From positions 558,001 to 622,000 of the forward strand of contig NZ_CP029487.1 in assembly GCF_002441855.2 (NCBI RefSeq): a DNA stretch of 64,000 bases. Direction: 5' to 3'. Positions 25,753 to 33,524 of the stretch are shown here, one piece after another. The DNA comes from Eubacterium maltosivorans (GTDB taxonomy: Bacteria > Bacillota > Clostridia > Eubacteriales > Eubacteriaceae). How positions within the stretch are numbered: position 1 is the first letter of the stretch; each line of letters begins with the position of its first letter. The notes beneath the pieces were generated by a model. The model was not told the origin of the DNA, searched no databases, and saw only the letters and a list, made by a program, of their open reading frames with translations. The translations under genes and the position numbers were made by a program.

Positions 25753-27226
25753 GAATACCAGCATTAAATGGAAGCTTTTCGCCTATATCGCCCTTTTTGC
25801 AGCGGTCATGATCTTTGTGATCTGGCTCTTCCAGATCGTCTTTTTAAACGGCTTTTACCGCCAGACAAAGATCAGTGAGCTTAAATCACTGGCCAACACC
25901 ATCTCCGCCAATATTGACAGCAACGATTTGAGCAATATTGTAACAGAGGTGGCGGGGCGGAACAATATCTGCGCGAAGATCACCGATACCGAAAATAATG
26001 TGGAGATCAACGTGGACACAGTTCCCCGCTGTGTGCTGCACCAGATGACCGCCCAGGATCTGGCGAACCTGTATCTGCAGGCCAAACAGCACGGCGGCTC
26101 CTATTTTGAGAGCTTCTCCAAGGACAGCTACCAGCTGATTAACATTCAGAGCAGCGACGGCCGCCAGGGGGTGATCCCTGAAAAGAAATTTGAGCGGGAT
26201 GAAAACCTGATTTACACCCAGATCATTACAGGCGGCAGTGGCAGACAGTATGTGATCATGCTGAACACCATGATCTCGCCCGTCAACACCACAGTACAGA
26301 CCCTGCGTTCCCAGCTTTTTTATATCAGCATGGTATTCATGGCGCTTGCCCTTATCTTTGCAGCCATTATGTCTAAGAAGGTCTCAAAGCCCATTATCAA
26401 GATTAATGAAAGTGCCAAGGAGCTCGCAAAGGGCAATGTGGCGGTTCACTTTGATGGAGAAGGCTACCGGGAAATCACAGAGCTCAACGATACGCTGAAC
26501 TACGCGGCGGAGGAGCTTTCAAAGGTGGAAAACCTGCGGCGTGAGCTGATCGCCAATGTTTCCCATGACCTGCGCACACCCCTAACCATGATTACCGGCT
26601 ATGCCGAGGTCATGCGGGATATTCCAGGTGAAAACACACCGGAAAACGTGCAGATCATCATTGACGAGGCCAACCGCCTGACAAGCCTGGTCAATGATAT
26701 GCTGGATATCTCCAAGCTTCAGGCCGGCGTGCAGGTCTTAAACGAAGCCCCATATAATCTGACTCAGAGCATCCGCCGGATTCTCACAAGGTATACAAAG
26801 CTCATCGAGCAGGAAGGATATCATATACGTTTTGAGGCGGATCGGGATGTCTTTGTAAAGGCTGACGCGATCAAAATGGAACAGGTGATTTACAATCTGG
26901 TGAATAATGCCGTCAACTATGCCGGCGAGGATAAAACCGTTGTGATCCGCCAGAACGTCTCGGGAGATACAGTGAAGATCGAGGTGCTGGATCATGGCGA
27001 TGGCATCGAGGAGGCGCTGCTGCCCTATGTGTGGGACCGATATTATAAAATTGACAAAGCCCATAAACAGGCGTCCATTGGAACTGGGCTGGGGCTATCC
27101 ATTGTCAAGAATATCATGGAGCTGCATCACCTTCGCTTTGGCGTCAACAGCGCACCGGGAATGGGAAGCAACTTCTGGTTTGAAATGAAGATCATAGAGG
27201 ACAATACCGAAAAAAATCAAAATTAA
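25742..27226 (+). CDS. Sensor histidine kinase, HAMP-type
   Basis: The 494-residue kinase starts at a TTG inside the end of the response-regulator gene. Two helices (about residues 12-36 and 195-216) bracket a ~155-residue extracytoplasmic sensor domain. A HAMP segment, HisKA with the H-box NVSHDLRTPLTMITGY and HATPase_c with the N, G1 (DHGDGIE) and G2 (GTGLGLSIVKN) boxes follow. It is the cognate partner of the upstream regulator by overlap. The signal is probably envelope or secretion stress, given the htrA gene in the same operon. rnpB starts 37 bp after its stop on an independent promoter. Confidence 0.93.
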   Translation: MRLKNTSIKWKLFAYIALFAAVMIFVIWLFQIVFLNGFYRQTKISELKSLANTISANIDSNDLSNIVTEVAGRNNICAKITDTENNVEINVDTVPRCVLHQMTAQDLANLYLQAKQHGGSYFESFSKDSYQLINIQSSDGRQGVIPEKKFERDENLIYTQIITGGSGRQYVIMLNTMISPVNTTVQTLRSQLFYISMVFMALALIFAAIMSKKVSKPIIKINESAKELAKGNVAVHFDGEGYREITELNDTLNYAAEELSKVENLRRELIANVSHDLRTPLTMITGYAEVMRDIPGENTPENVQIIIDEANRLTSLVNDMLDISKLQAGVQVLNEAPYNLTQSIRRILTRYTKLIEQEGYHIRFEADRDVFVKADAIKMEQVIYNLVNNAVNYAGEDKTVVIRQNVSGDTVKIEVLDHGDGIEEALLPYVWDRYYKIDKAHKQASIGTGLGLSIVKNIMELHHLRFGVNSAPGMGSNFWFEMKIIEDNTEKNQN

Positions 27227-27228
27227 CG

Positions 27229-27257
27229 TTGATTTTACAGGCGTTTTGCGGTATACT
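27229..27257 (+). promoter_or_regulatory. Promoter of rnpB
   Basis: TTGATT (27229-27234), a 17-bp spacer and TATACT (27252-27257) predict a start at about 27264, which coincides with the first base of the RNase P P1 helix. Confidence 0.8.
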
Positions 27258-27263
27258 GACTAA

Positions 27264-27607
27264 GCTACTAAGCCAGATAATCGCGGGCAGCGCAGGCTGT
27301 CTGAGGAAAGTCCGAGCTCCGCAGAGCAGGGTGCCGGGTAACGCCCGGTGGAGGCGACTCCAAGGCAAGTGCAACAGAAAGTAAACCGCCGGCCTGGCCG
27401 GTAAGGATGAAAGGGTGAGGTAAGAGCTCACCAGTGGCGAGAGTAATCCGTCAGCTATGTAAACCCCACCTGGTGCAAGACCAAGAACGGATGTAAAAAA
27501 GGCGGCTGCTCGTCGCCGTCCAAATGGTAGGTCGCTTGAATCCATTGGTAACAATGGATCTAGACAGATGATTATCTAAGACAGAACTCGGCTTACAGAC
27601 TTAGTGG
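27264..27607 (+). ncRNA. rnpB: RNase P RNA, class A type
   Basis: This is the catalytic RNA that trims the 5' leaders of tRNA precursors. The universally conserved elements are present in order: GAGGAAAGTCCGAGCTCC near 27301-27318, the ACAGAAAGTAAACCGCC block (about 27374-27390), GGTAAGGATGAAAGGGTGAG, and the 3' AGAACTCGGCTTACAGAC near 27583-27600. P1 forms between CTACTAAG (27265-27272) and CTTAGTGG (27600-27607). The ends are estimated to within a few bases. Confidence 0.95.
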
Positions 27608-27627
27608 TATGAATTAAAAATGAAAGA

Positions 27628-27707
27628 CCCTTTCAAACAGCTTAAACAGGCGGTTTGAAAGGGATTTTTCTTTTTCAGGGCTCCTGATCTTTGACCAGGA
27701 GCTTTTT
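27628..27707 (+). terminator. Tandem terminators after rnpB
   Basis: The first hairpin pairs CCCTTTCAAAC (27628-27638) with GTTTGAAAGGG (27653-27663), followed by ATTTTTC. The second pairs GCTCCTG (27680-27686) with CAGGAGC (27695-27701), followed by TTTTTT. Confidence 0.9.
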
Positions 27708-27759
27708 TATATGAAGAAAGACGAGCGATTATTATTTTGAAATGTATCCTAATTAATAA

Positions 27760-27788
27760 TAGACAAGAACTAAAATAGATGCTATAAT
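27760..27788 (+). promoter_or_regulatory. Promoter of the desulforedoxin-like gene
   Basis: TAGACA (27760-27765), a 17-bp spacer and TATAAT (27783-27788) precede a ~40-base leader with AAGGAGGAAG. Confidence 0.75.
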
Positions 27789-27834
27789 AATGACGGTAAA
27801 ACGTTTATATCGAAGAACGAAGGAGGAAGATATT

Positions 27835-28164
27835 ATGAAGATCAATATGGATAAGGCTGTTGTTGAATTTATTCCAGAAAATCCGATTGAAACCGCTGAG
27901 CTTGAAGCGCTTTGGATTAAAATGGGGAACTGCGTGGGCGATAATAAGAAATTGTCACCGATCGGCGTATATATCCCGACAGAAAACAATGTGGCGCGCT
28001 TTCACATTGGTGGTTTAACAGAAGCAGAAGCAAAGGCTGCACCAGAGCTCCGGGCGCCTTTTGACTGTCAGGTTTACTGCCTGACCTGTAATAAGGTTCA
28101 ATCTGTAAAAGAAGGAGATTTAATTCCTTTCTGCTGCGGAAAACCCATGGAAATCATGGATTAA
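27835..28164 (+). CDS. Small protein with C-terminal desulforedoxin-like metal site
   Basis: The 109-residue product begins at ATG 27835 (AAGGAGG at 27820-27826; the in-frame reading from 27790 lacks a ribosome site). Residues ~1-75 are an unrecognised mixed domain with a single cysteine near residue 33. The last 32 residues contain C-x2-C, then a spacer, then C-C-G-K-P-M, as in desulforedoxin and the N terminus of desulfoferrodoxin, where four cysteines bind one iron. An additional cysteine precedes the site. A redox or oxygen-defence role is likely; the partner is unknown. It has its own promoter and terminator. Confidence 0.75.
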   Translation: MKINMDKAVVEFIPENPIETAELEALWIKMGNCVGDNKKLSPIGVYIPTENNVARFHIGGLTEAEAKAAPELRAPFDCQVYCLTCNKVQSVKEGDLIPFCCGKPMEIMD

Positions 28165-28179
28165 TCATCGAGTATTCAC

Positions 28180-28226
28180 AGCTCTTCTGGTGCAGGCGGT
28201 CCGCTTTGTGAAGAAGGGCTTTTTTA
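28180..28226. terminator. Terminator between convergent genes
   Basis: AGCTCTTCT (28180-28188) pairs with AGAAGGGCT (28212-28220) with one G.T pair, enclosing a smaller GCGG/CCGC hairpin. Six T follow. Confidence 0.75.
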
Positions 28227-28244
28227 TTTTTTTGAAAAAAGAGG

Positions 28245-29015
28245 TCAGCTTCTTAAGCCGACCCCTTTTTCAATCAGATACCAGCAAATGCCATAAAGCA
28301 CAATGATAAAAAGGATGAGGATCATCAGAGACCAGACGACCGGGACATCCGTTACGCCAAGAAATCCAAAGCGAAAGCCTGAGACCATATAGACAATGGG
28401 ATTCACCTTTGATACGGCCTGCCAGATCGGCGGCAGCATTGAAATTGAATAGAATACGCCGCCCAGATAGGTTAATGGCTGCAGCACAAAGGTCGGCACA
28501 ATGGATACATCGTCAAAAGACCTGGCAAAGATGCCGTTCAGCAGTCCAGCCAGCGAAAACAAGACGGCAGTCATCAGCAGGGTCACGAGGATGATGGGCC
28601 AGGAAAAGACATGAAGGGGCACAAAAAATAATGAAATCCCGGTAACGAGGGCCCCGACCAGGATGCTGCGTCCCACCCCGCCGGCGACGAATCCGAAAAT
28701 GATCACCTGGGTGGGCACCGGCGCCACCAACAGTTCCTCAATATTTTTCTGAAATTTTTGAGAGAAGAAGGAGGAGGCGACATTGGCATAAGAGCTCGTG
28801 ATGACAGACATCATGATGAGCCCGGGCACAATGAACTCCATATAGGAAAAGCCGCCCATTTCTCCAATCCGGCCGCCGATCAGGTTTCCAAAAATAACGA
28901 AATACAACGATGTGGTGATGACCGGCGGCACTAGGGTTTGTACCCAGATGCGCAGATAGCGGTTGGTTTCTTTTGCTGCCAGGCGTTTTAGCGCGGTAAA
29001 ATATAGTTTAAACAT
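28245..29015 (-). CDS. ABC-2 type exporter permease
   Basis: The 256-residue protein has six predicted helices and the ABC2-membrane signature near residues 100-180 (RSILVGALVTGISLFF, VPTFVLQPLTYLGGVF). Length and pattern match the YadH/NodJ group of exporter permeases. It overlaps the end of the ATPase gene by 8 bp, so the two form one transporter. The substrate is unknown; homologues export drugs, lipids or polysaccharides. Confidence 0.92.
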   Translation of the reverse strand: MFKLYFTALKRLAAKETNRYLRIWVQTLVPPVITTSLYFVIFGNLIGGRIGEMGGFSYMEFIVPGLIMMSVITSSYANVASSFFSQKFQKNIEELLVAPVPTQVIIFGFVAGGVGRSILVGALVTGISLFFVPLHVFSWPIILVTLLMTAVLFSLAGLLNGIFARSFDDVSIVPTFVLQPLTYLGGVFYSISMLPPIWQAVSKVNPIVYMVSGFRFGFLGVTDVPVVWSLMILILFIIVLYGICWYLIEKGVGLRS

Positions 29016-29943
29016 TTTTTCCCTCCGATTGATGTTTTACATCGGTGATTTTTAAGAACAGTTCTTCCAGGCGGTTGGATTTGTTCCGCATGGAAGCGAC
29101 CTTTATCCCTTGCCGCGTGAGCTGCTCGAAGATGCCATTGACCCCCTGGTCACGCTGGACCTCGGCGACAAGGGTCCGGCTGTCCTCAAAATAATTTTTA
29201 TACCCGCTGATGACGGGTTTGTGATCAAAAGGTTCTAAATCAAAAATAAAGGTTTCAAACTGTAATTTTGACAACAGGTTTTTCATGCTGGTGTTCTCGA
29301 TCAGCTCACCGGACTGAATAATGCCGATATTGCGGCAAAGCATTTCCGCCTCCTCAAGATAATGGGTCGTCAGAATAATGGTCGTCCCCTGTGCGTTCAG
29401 GTTTCGCAGAAAATCCCACATTTCACGTCTCAGCTCAATATCGACTCCGGCGGTGGGCTCGTCCAAAATAAGCAGACGCGGTTCGTGCATCAATGCCCGC
29501 GCGATCATCAAACGCCGCTTCATTCCGCCGGAAAGCATCCGCGCCCGTTCATGGCGTTTCTCGAGCAGGCCGGATTGCCTGAGGTATTTTTCACTGCGCT
29601 TCAGAGCCTCTTTGTGGGGAACGCCGTAATAACCGGCCTGATTGACAACGATCTGTTCAACGGTTTCGAATGGATTGAAGTTAAACTCCTGGGGAACCAG
29701 GCCGATCTGCTGCTTTGCCTGCACAAGCTCCGTGTCAAGGTCATATCCGAATACCTTCACCGACCCGGACGTTTTATTGACCAGGGAGGTGACAATTCCG
29801 ATGGTAGTGGATTTTCCGGCGCCATTTGGTCCGAGCAGCGCGTAGAAATCGCCCTGCTCCACGACCAGATCAATGCCGCGCAACGCCACGACGCCCGATT
29901 CATATGTTTTCTTTAAATTTTTTAATTCGAGTGCAACTGTCAT
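29008..29943 (-). CDS. ABC-2 type exporter ATP-binding protein
   Basis: The 311-residue protein starts at the ATG whose ribosome site is GAGGAG on the minus strand; the in-frame ATG 24 bp upstream lies before that site. Walker A GPNGAGKST, signature LSGGMKRRL and Walker B LLILDEPTAGVD with the H-loop TTHYLEEAE are all present in the first ~215 residues. A ~95-residue C-terminal domain of the DrrA/YadG type follows. It energises the permease encoded immediately downstream (8-bp overlap). A sigma-A promoter lies just upstream. Confidence 0.94.
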   Translation of the reverse strand: MTVALELKNLKKTYESGVVALRGIDLVVEQGDFYALLGPNGAGKSTTIGIVTSLVNKTSGSVKVFGYDLDTELVQAKQQIGLVPQEFNFNPFETVEQIVVNQAGYYGVPHKEALKRSEKYLRQSGLLEKRHERARMLSGGMKRRLMIARALMHEPRLLILDEPTAGVDIELRREMWDFLRNLNAQGTTIILTTHYLEEAEMLCRNIGIIQSGELIENTSMKNLLSKLQFETFIFDLEPFDHKPVISGYKNYFEDSRTLVAEVQRDQGVNGIFEQLTRQGIKVASMRNKSNRLEELFLKITDVKHQSEGKNV

Positions 29944-29979
29944 ATTTTTCTCCTCATTAACAAGCATTCTGTTCTTTCA

Positions 29980-30008
29980 ACTATAATTCACAGAGCCTGA
30001 ACCGTCAA
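29980..30008 (-). promoter_or_regulatory. Promoter of the ABC-2 exporter operon
   Basis: On the minus strand TTGACG (30008-30003), a 17-bp spacer and TATAGT (29985-29980) lie about 37 bp before the ATG. Confidence 0.75.
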
Positions 30009-30044
30009 GCAAAAAATGCGGTTTGAAAGCAGGACTGCTGAATG

Positions 30045-30138
30045 AAAAAGTGCGCCTAACAGGATGTTTCAAAAGCTACGGTCTACCAAGGGATAGGAGA
30101 GTATCGCGCTCATTGAAAATGTTAGGTGCACCTTTTTT
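30045..30138. other. Structured 90-base intergenic element of unknown function
   Basis: A 12-bp stem, GTGCGCCTAACA (30050-30061) with TGTTAGGTGCAC (30120-30131, one G.T pair), is flanked by an A tract on the left and six T on the right. Inside, TTTCAA (30067-30072) pairs with TTGAAA (30113-30118), and GATA/TATC form a small hairpin. The arms are symmetric enough to fold on both strands. I do not recognise it as a known riboswitch or terminator. Confidence 0.6.
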
Positions 30139-30339
30139 AATATATCAGATATTCGGGGCTTTTGCAAGAGCGGTTAAGCTAAGGTTTAGATATGTTATAG
30201 AGTATACCCTTTTATGGACTGCCGATATCTTTTTTATTCTGATGTTTAGAACCCGGGTCTTCGGGTATAAATATAAAAGAACACACATACCTCTTACTTA
30301 AATCAATTAATCTCTCCCCCAATTTACTCTCCCCAAGAG

Positions 30340-30371
30340 AAGCCCCTGATCTTCGGATCAGGGGCTTTTTT
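30340..30371 (+). terminator. UUCG-capped terminator without an identified gene
   Basis: A perfect 12-bp stem (AAGCCCCTGATC 30340-30351, TTCG loop, GATCAGGGGCTT 30356-30367) is followed by T on the plus strand only. No plus-strand coding gene precedes it in the gap, so it may end an unrecognised RNA or be a relic. Confidence 0.85.
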
Positions 30372-30429
30372 GCTGTAATTCGCTAAGATGCGGCAGTGAA
30401 ACTTGTGAAGAATATTCGTTCTCAAACAC

Positions 30430-30600
30430 TTGATTTTTGAAACGAATGTTTGTATAATAAGAGTGTCATCACTTTTCTTTGAGGGGATAATCGCGATAAA
30501 AAGACAGGGCAGAGTGGTCTTGCACAGTGACCAAAGCGAGGTCCGTGCATCGGTTGAAGCGCTCCATGCTCCTGAGCTGTACCGATTGTCCCCCCTCTAT
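30430..30600 (+). ncRNA. Candidate structured small RNA with its own promoter
   Basis: A promoter TTGATT (30430-30435)-N17-TATAAT (30453-30458) faces a region that folds into a rod. GAGGGGATAATCG (30481-30493) pairs with 30583-30597 over 13 bp, with a 2-base CC bulge. Large internal bulges follow, then an inner hairpin TGCAC..GACC/GGTC..GTGCA (30521-30549), and GCTC/GAGC (30561-30577) forms a small side hairpin. A ~145-base rod with a central bubble resembles 6S RNA in layout, but this is only a structural analogy. No convincing open reading frame with a ribosome site lies in it. Confidence 0.45.
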
Positions 30601-30697
30601 GGTTTTTCATTATCTGTTATCTGTGGCGCCTGCCTCTTTCCCGTCTCTTAAAAAACAAAAAATCGAATACAGTATTTTTCAAAACACAAAAATGATC

Positions 30698-32722
30698 TCA
30701 TGGTTTTATAAAGTTCGCAGCTTTCACAATAAGGCTGATGACAGCCTCGATACCCAGGGCGCCGCTGTCCAGAACCAGCTGGTAATTAGCAGGAATGCCC
30801 CAGACCTTTCCGGTGTAACGGCGGTAGTGGGCAGCCCGATCCCGATCTTTCTTTTTGGCGGCGGTAAGGGCGTTTTCAGGCGCAAGGCCGTATTCGGTAA
30901 CAATACGGTCCTTTTTAAAGGCAGTGCCAGCGTGGACGAATACCCGAAGGCAGTACGGGTCGTCCCTTAGAATATCATCGGCGCAGCGTCCGATAATGAC
31001 GCAGGATTCTCTCTGCGCCAGCGCTTTGATGACACGTCTCTGGGCTGAAAAGAGGCTGTCCAGAACACTCATCTTATTGGCACAGAAGAGGTTTTGCTCA
31101 AAGGCTTCATAATTTTTTTCAGAGAAGTCATATAACAGGCTTTGAGCGGTGAGCTCTTCCTCATGATTTGCGATGTAATCTGGGGAAAACCCGCTTTCTC
31201 TTGCCTCCAGAGCTAAGAGCTCTTTATCGTAGACTGCGATGCCCAGGGCCTGGCCTACCCGCTGTCCGATTTCAAGCCCTCCGCTGCCGTACTGCCGGGA
31301 AATGGTAATAATCAGATGGTGAGTGGAGGACTGTGTGGCAGCTGCCGCTTCCACGGGAGCGGCCTTTTGGGCCCGGGGTCTCATAAACAGGAGCACCACC
31401 ACCACACAGATAAACACGACTGCCGCAGTGGCGAGGAAGGAAGCCTGTATGCCACGAAGATCACCGCCAACTGTGGAAACAGAGGACATGACCGTCACAA
31501 AAGCCGCGCTCATGATCGCGCCGCCTACCTGCCGCACCGTGTTCATAATCGCTGTTCCGTGGGCGACCTCAACGTCGGCCAGAGCGTTGACCGACCAGGT
31601 CATGAGCGGCTGGAGCAGGGCGACGATGCCCAGCATGCGCAGCCCGTAAAATACTGTGATAAATAACAGTGAGGTGGATTCGCCTATAAAGGAAAGGGCC
31701 AGAGTGCCGCCTCCCAGAAAGGCAAGCCCTGCCACAGTCAGCAGGAAAGGTCCTCTCTTATCCAGGATCCTGCCTGTCACGGGATTCAGAAAGGCCAGAA
31801 ACAGCGCGCCTGGCAGCATGGTAAGCCCGGAAACTGTGGCGGAAAAGCCCCGAAGCGACTGGATGTAAATGGGCAGAAGCGTGGAGACCGACAGCATGGA
31901 GCCATAGGCGAAGACCAGCAAAACGGTGCCGAAAGTGAAATCCCGGTTTTCAAAGACGCTGAGATTCAGGAGCGGGTCGGAGATTTTAAACTGGCGCAGC
32001 GTAAAGAGAACAATGCAGACAGCGCCTGCCAGAAGCGGCGCCCAGGTCAGCCAGGAGGTAAAGCCATAGTTGCCAAAATCTGTGGCGGCGGTCAGGAGGC
32101 CGCTGAAGCCAAGTGTGGAAAGGACGACAGAGAGGATATCCAGCCGGCTGTCTGAGGACATGGACTCGTCGGGCATCTTGAGCAGGGCCAGCAGAATGCT
32201 GAGCAGCGAGAGGGCGCACATAATATAAAAGATCATCCGCCAGCCAAAGGCGTCCACGACCCATCCTGCAAAGGTGGGGCCAAAAGCCGGAGCAAAGCCA
32301 GTGGTCAGGCCCACAATGCCCATAATGGCGCCGCGGCGGTCGGGCTCATACAGGCGAAAGGTGACCACCTGAGGCAGCGGGAGAAGAATTCCGGCGCCCA
32401 GAGCCTGGATGATCCGTCCTGCCAGAAGCAGAAAGAAGCTGTTCGCGCAGGCAGCGGTGATGCTGCCTGCCAGAAAAAGAAAAATGGAGACAAGGTAAAG
32501 CTTTTTGGCTGAAAATTTTTCCATCAGGTAGCCTGTGCAGGGAATCATTACCCCTAAAAAAAGCAGATAAGCGGTGGTCAGCCACTGGCCTATCCCAGCG
32601 CCAATGTCAAATTCGACCATGATACGCGGCAGAGAAGCAGTCATGACCGTCTGATTAAGTGAGCTGATAAAGGCGCCGATGATAATGACCCCGATGATGA
32701 GTTTTCGGTTTTTAGACTGCAT
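30698..32722 (-). CDS. DHA2-type MFS exporter fused to a cytidylate-kinase-like domain
   Basis: The 674-residue protein has two parts. Residues ~1-455 form a 14-helix drug:proton antiporter of the EmrB/DHA2 type (LNQTVMTASLPRIMVEF in helix 1, GRIIQALGAGILLPLPQ near the helix-4 motif). After a short Ala-rich linker, residues ~470-674 match the cytidylate-kinase-2 family. IITISRQYGSGGLEIGQRV forms the P-loop-like start and VYDKELL the next conserved strand, followed by the lid-like KKKDRDRAAHYRRYTG stretch. It overlaps the upstream TetR gene by 11 bp, so the pair is a regulated efflux operon. What the cytosolic kinase domain does for the exporter is unknown. Confidence 0.85.
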   Translation of the reverse strand: MQSKNRKLIIGVIIIGAFISSLNQTVMTASLPRIMVEFDIGAGIGQWLTTAYLLFLGVMIPCTGYLMEKFSAKKLYLVSIFLFLAGSITAACANSFFLLLAGRIIQALGAGILLPLPQVVTFRLYEPDRRGAIMGIVGLTTGFAPAFGPTFAGWVVDAFGWRMIFYIMCALSLLSILLALLKMPDESMSSDSRLDILSVVLSTLGFSGLLTAATDFGNYGFTSWLTWAPLLAGAVCIVLFTLRQFKISDPLLNLSVFENRDFTFGTVLLVFAYGSMLSVSTLLPIYIQSLRGFSATVSGLTMLPGALFLAFLNPVTGRILDKRGPFLLTVAGLAFLGGGTLALSFIGESTSLLFITVFYGLRMLGIVALLQPLMTWSVNALADVEVAHGTAIMNTVRQVGGAIMSAAFVTVMSSVSTVGGDLRGIQASFLATAAVVFICVVVVLLFMRPRAQKAAPVEAAAATQSSTHHLIITISRQYGSGGLEIGQRVGQALGIAVYDKELLALEARESGFSPDYIANHEEELTAQSLLYDFSEKNYEAFEQNLFCANKMSVLDSLFSAQRRVIKALAQRESCVIIGRCADDILRDDPYCLRVFVHAGTAFKKDRIVTEYGLAPENALTAAKKKDRDRAAHYRRYTGKVWGIPANYQLVLDSGALGIEAVISLIVKAANFIKP

Positions 32723-33290
32723 TGTCAGAGCCCCCTGTTTTAAAGAAATAACCAGTCAGCAGCTTTTGAGCTGTGGACAGCAACGCTTCTGCGGGAAGGG
32801 AGGCTCCATTCAGAATCCAGGTCCGCAGGATGCTGAAGGTGATGCCGGAAAGGCCGGAAAGGATAAAAGGAACGTCCTCCGCGCATTCTGAAAGTGAGGC
32901 TGCCAGCGTCTGAAATTCGTTCTCGAAGCAGGCGTTGTTTGCCATCAGGAAAAGATAGCCGAGGCTGTTGCGGAAAAGCAGGGTCAGGAACTGGCTGTGG
33001 TCGTGCCAGTAAGTGAAATAGTCTGCCAGCGCCTCCAGAGGCGTTTGGAAAAGTCCCTCGGGCAGCTGATCCGCATACATGGAAAACAGTCTGTCCAGAG
33101 AATAGGTAAGGATATCCTCCTTTTGGGAAAAGTTTGTGTAAAAGGTCTGGCGCGAAACGCCGGCCTTTTCTGTAATTTCAGAGATTGTAATGGCCGGGAG
33201 ACTTTTTTTCTCCAGCAGCTCTGCAAAGGCCAGCGCCAGTGCCCTTTTGGAGCGGATAGCAGCGGGATTTTCGTATTTTTTTTCGTTCAT
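32712..33290 (-). CDS. TetR-family regulator of the MFS-kinase gene
   Basis: The 192-residue protein starts at the ATG giving MNEKKYENP; AGAGGTGA precedes it, and the in-frame GTG 12 bp upstream is part of that site. The N-terminal helix-turn-helix reads ITISEITEKAGVSRQTFYTNFSQKEDIL-like (about residues 32-59), and the C-terminal helical domain resembles the YbjK/TetR_C_33 type. It overlaps the exporter gene and should repress the operon until an exported compound binds. An inverted repeat lies over its own -35 box. Confidence 0.92.
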   Translation of the reverse strand: MNEKKYENPAAIRSKRALALAFAELLEKKSLPAITISEITEKAGVSRQTFYTNFSQKEDILTYSLDRLFSMYADQLPEGLFQTPLEALADYFTYWHDHSQFLTLLFRNSLGYLFLMANNACFENEFQTLAASLSECAEDVPFILSGLSGITFSILRTWILNGASLPAEALLSTAQKLLTGYFFKTGGSDNAV

Positions 33291-33316
33291 ATTACAGGTC
33301 ACCTCTTTCTTACTTT

Positions 33317-33352
33317 ACTATAACACATTGCAGAAAGTTTTACAATAGTAAA
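33317..33352 (-). promoter_or_regulatory. TetR promoter with overlapping operator
   Basis: On the minus strand TTGTAA (33345-33340), a 17-bp spacer and TATAGT (33322-33317) form the promoter. The inverted repeat TTTAC-AATA-GTAAA (33339-33352) covers the -35 box, as expected for autorepression. Confidence 0.65.
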
Positions 33353-33433
33353 TTTTTTTACAAATGTCTAACCTATAAAGGCGATCAATTTTAAATAAAG
33401 CAATATAAAATATTTTTATGTCACAGGCAAAAG

Positions 33434-33462
33434 TTGAACTTTTTGTGCAAGTAAGTTATAAT
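33434..33462 (+). promoter_or_regulatory. Promoter of the REC-HD-GYP-GGDEF gene
   Basis: TTGAAC (33434-33439), a 17-bp spacer and TATAAT (33457-33462) lie 62 bp before the ATG. Confidence 0.75.
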
Positions 33463-33524
33463 GAATTAAGACTTATTACAAAACAGTATTTATAGAGAAT
33501 TAAGTCTGTTTAGGGGAGCTGTTT

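Noticed and set aside
30050-30140. Group II intron 5' end
   Set aside because: GTGCGCC fits the GUGYG boundary, but the boundary itself is base-paired in a closed stem, and no domain V, 3' end or reverse transcriptase is found.
30023-30301. 92-codon plus-strand ORF between the ABC operon and the MFS gene
   Set aside because: It starts at a TTG without a ribosome site, runs through the structured element at 30045-30138 and resembles no family.
30430-30970. Plus-strand ORFs over the candidate small RNA and the end of the MFS-kinase gene
   Set aside because: They have no ribosome site and mostly lie antisense to the well-supported kinase domain.
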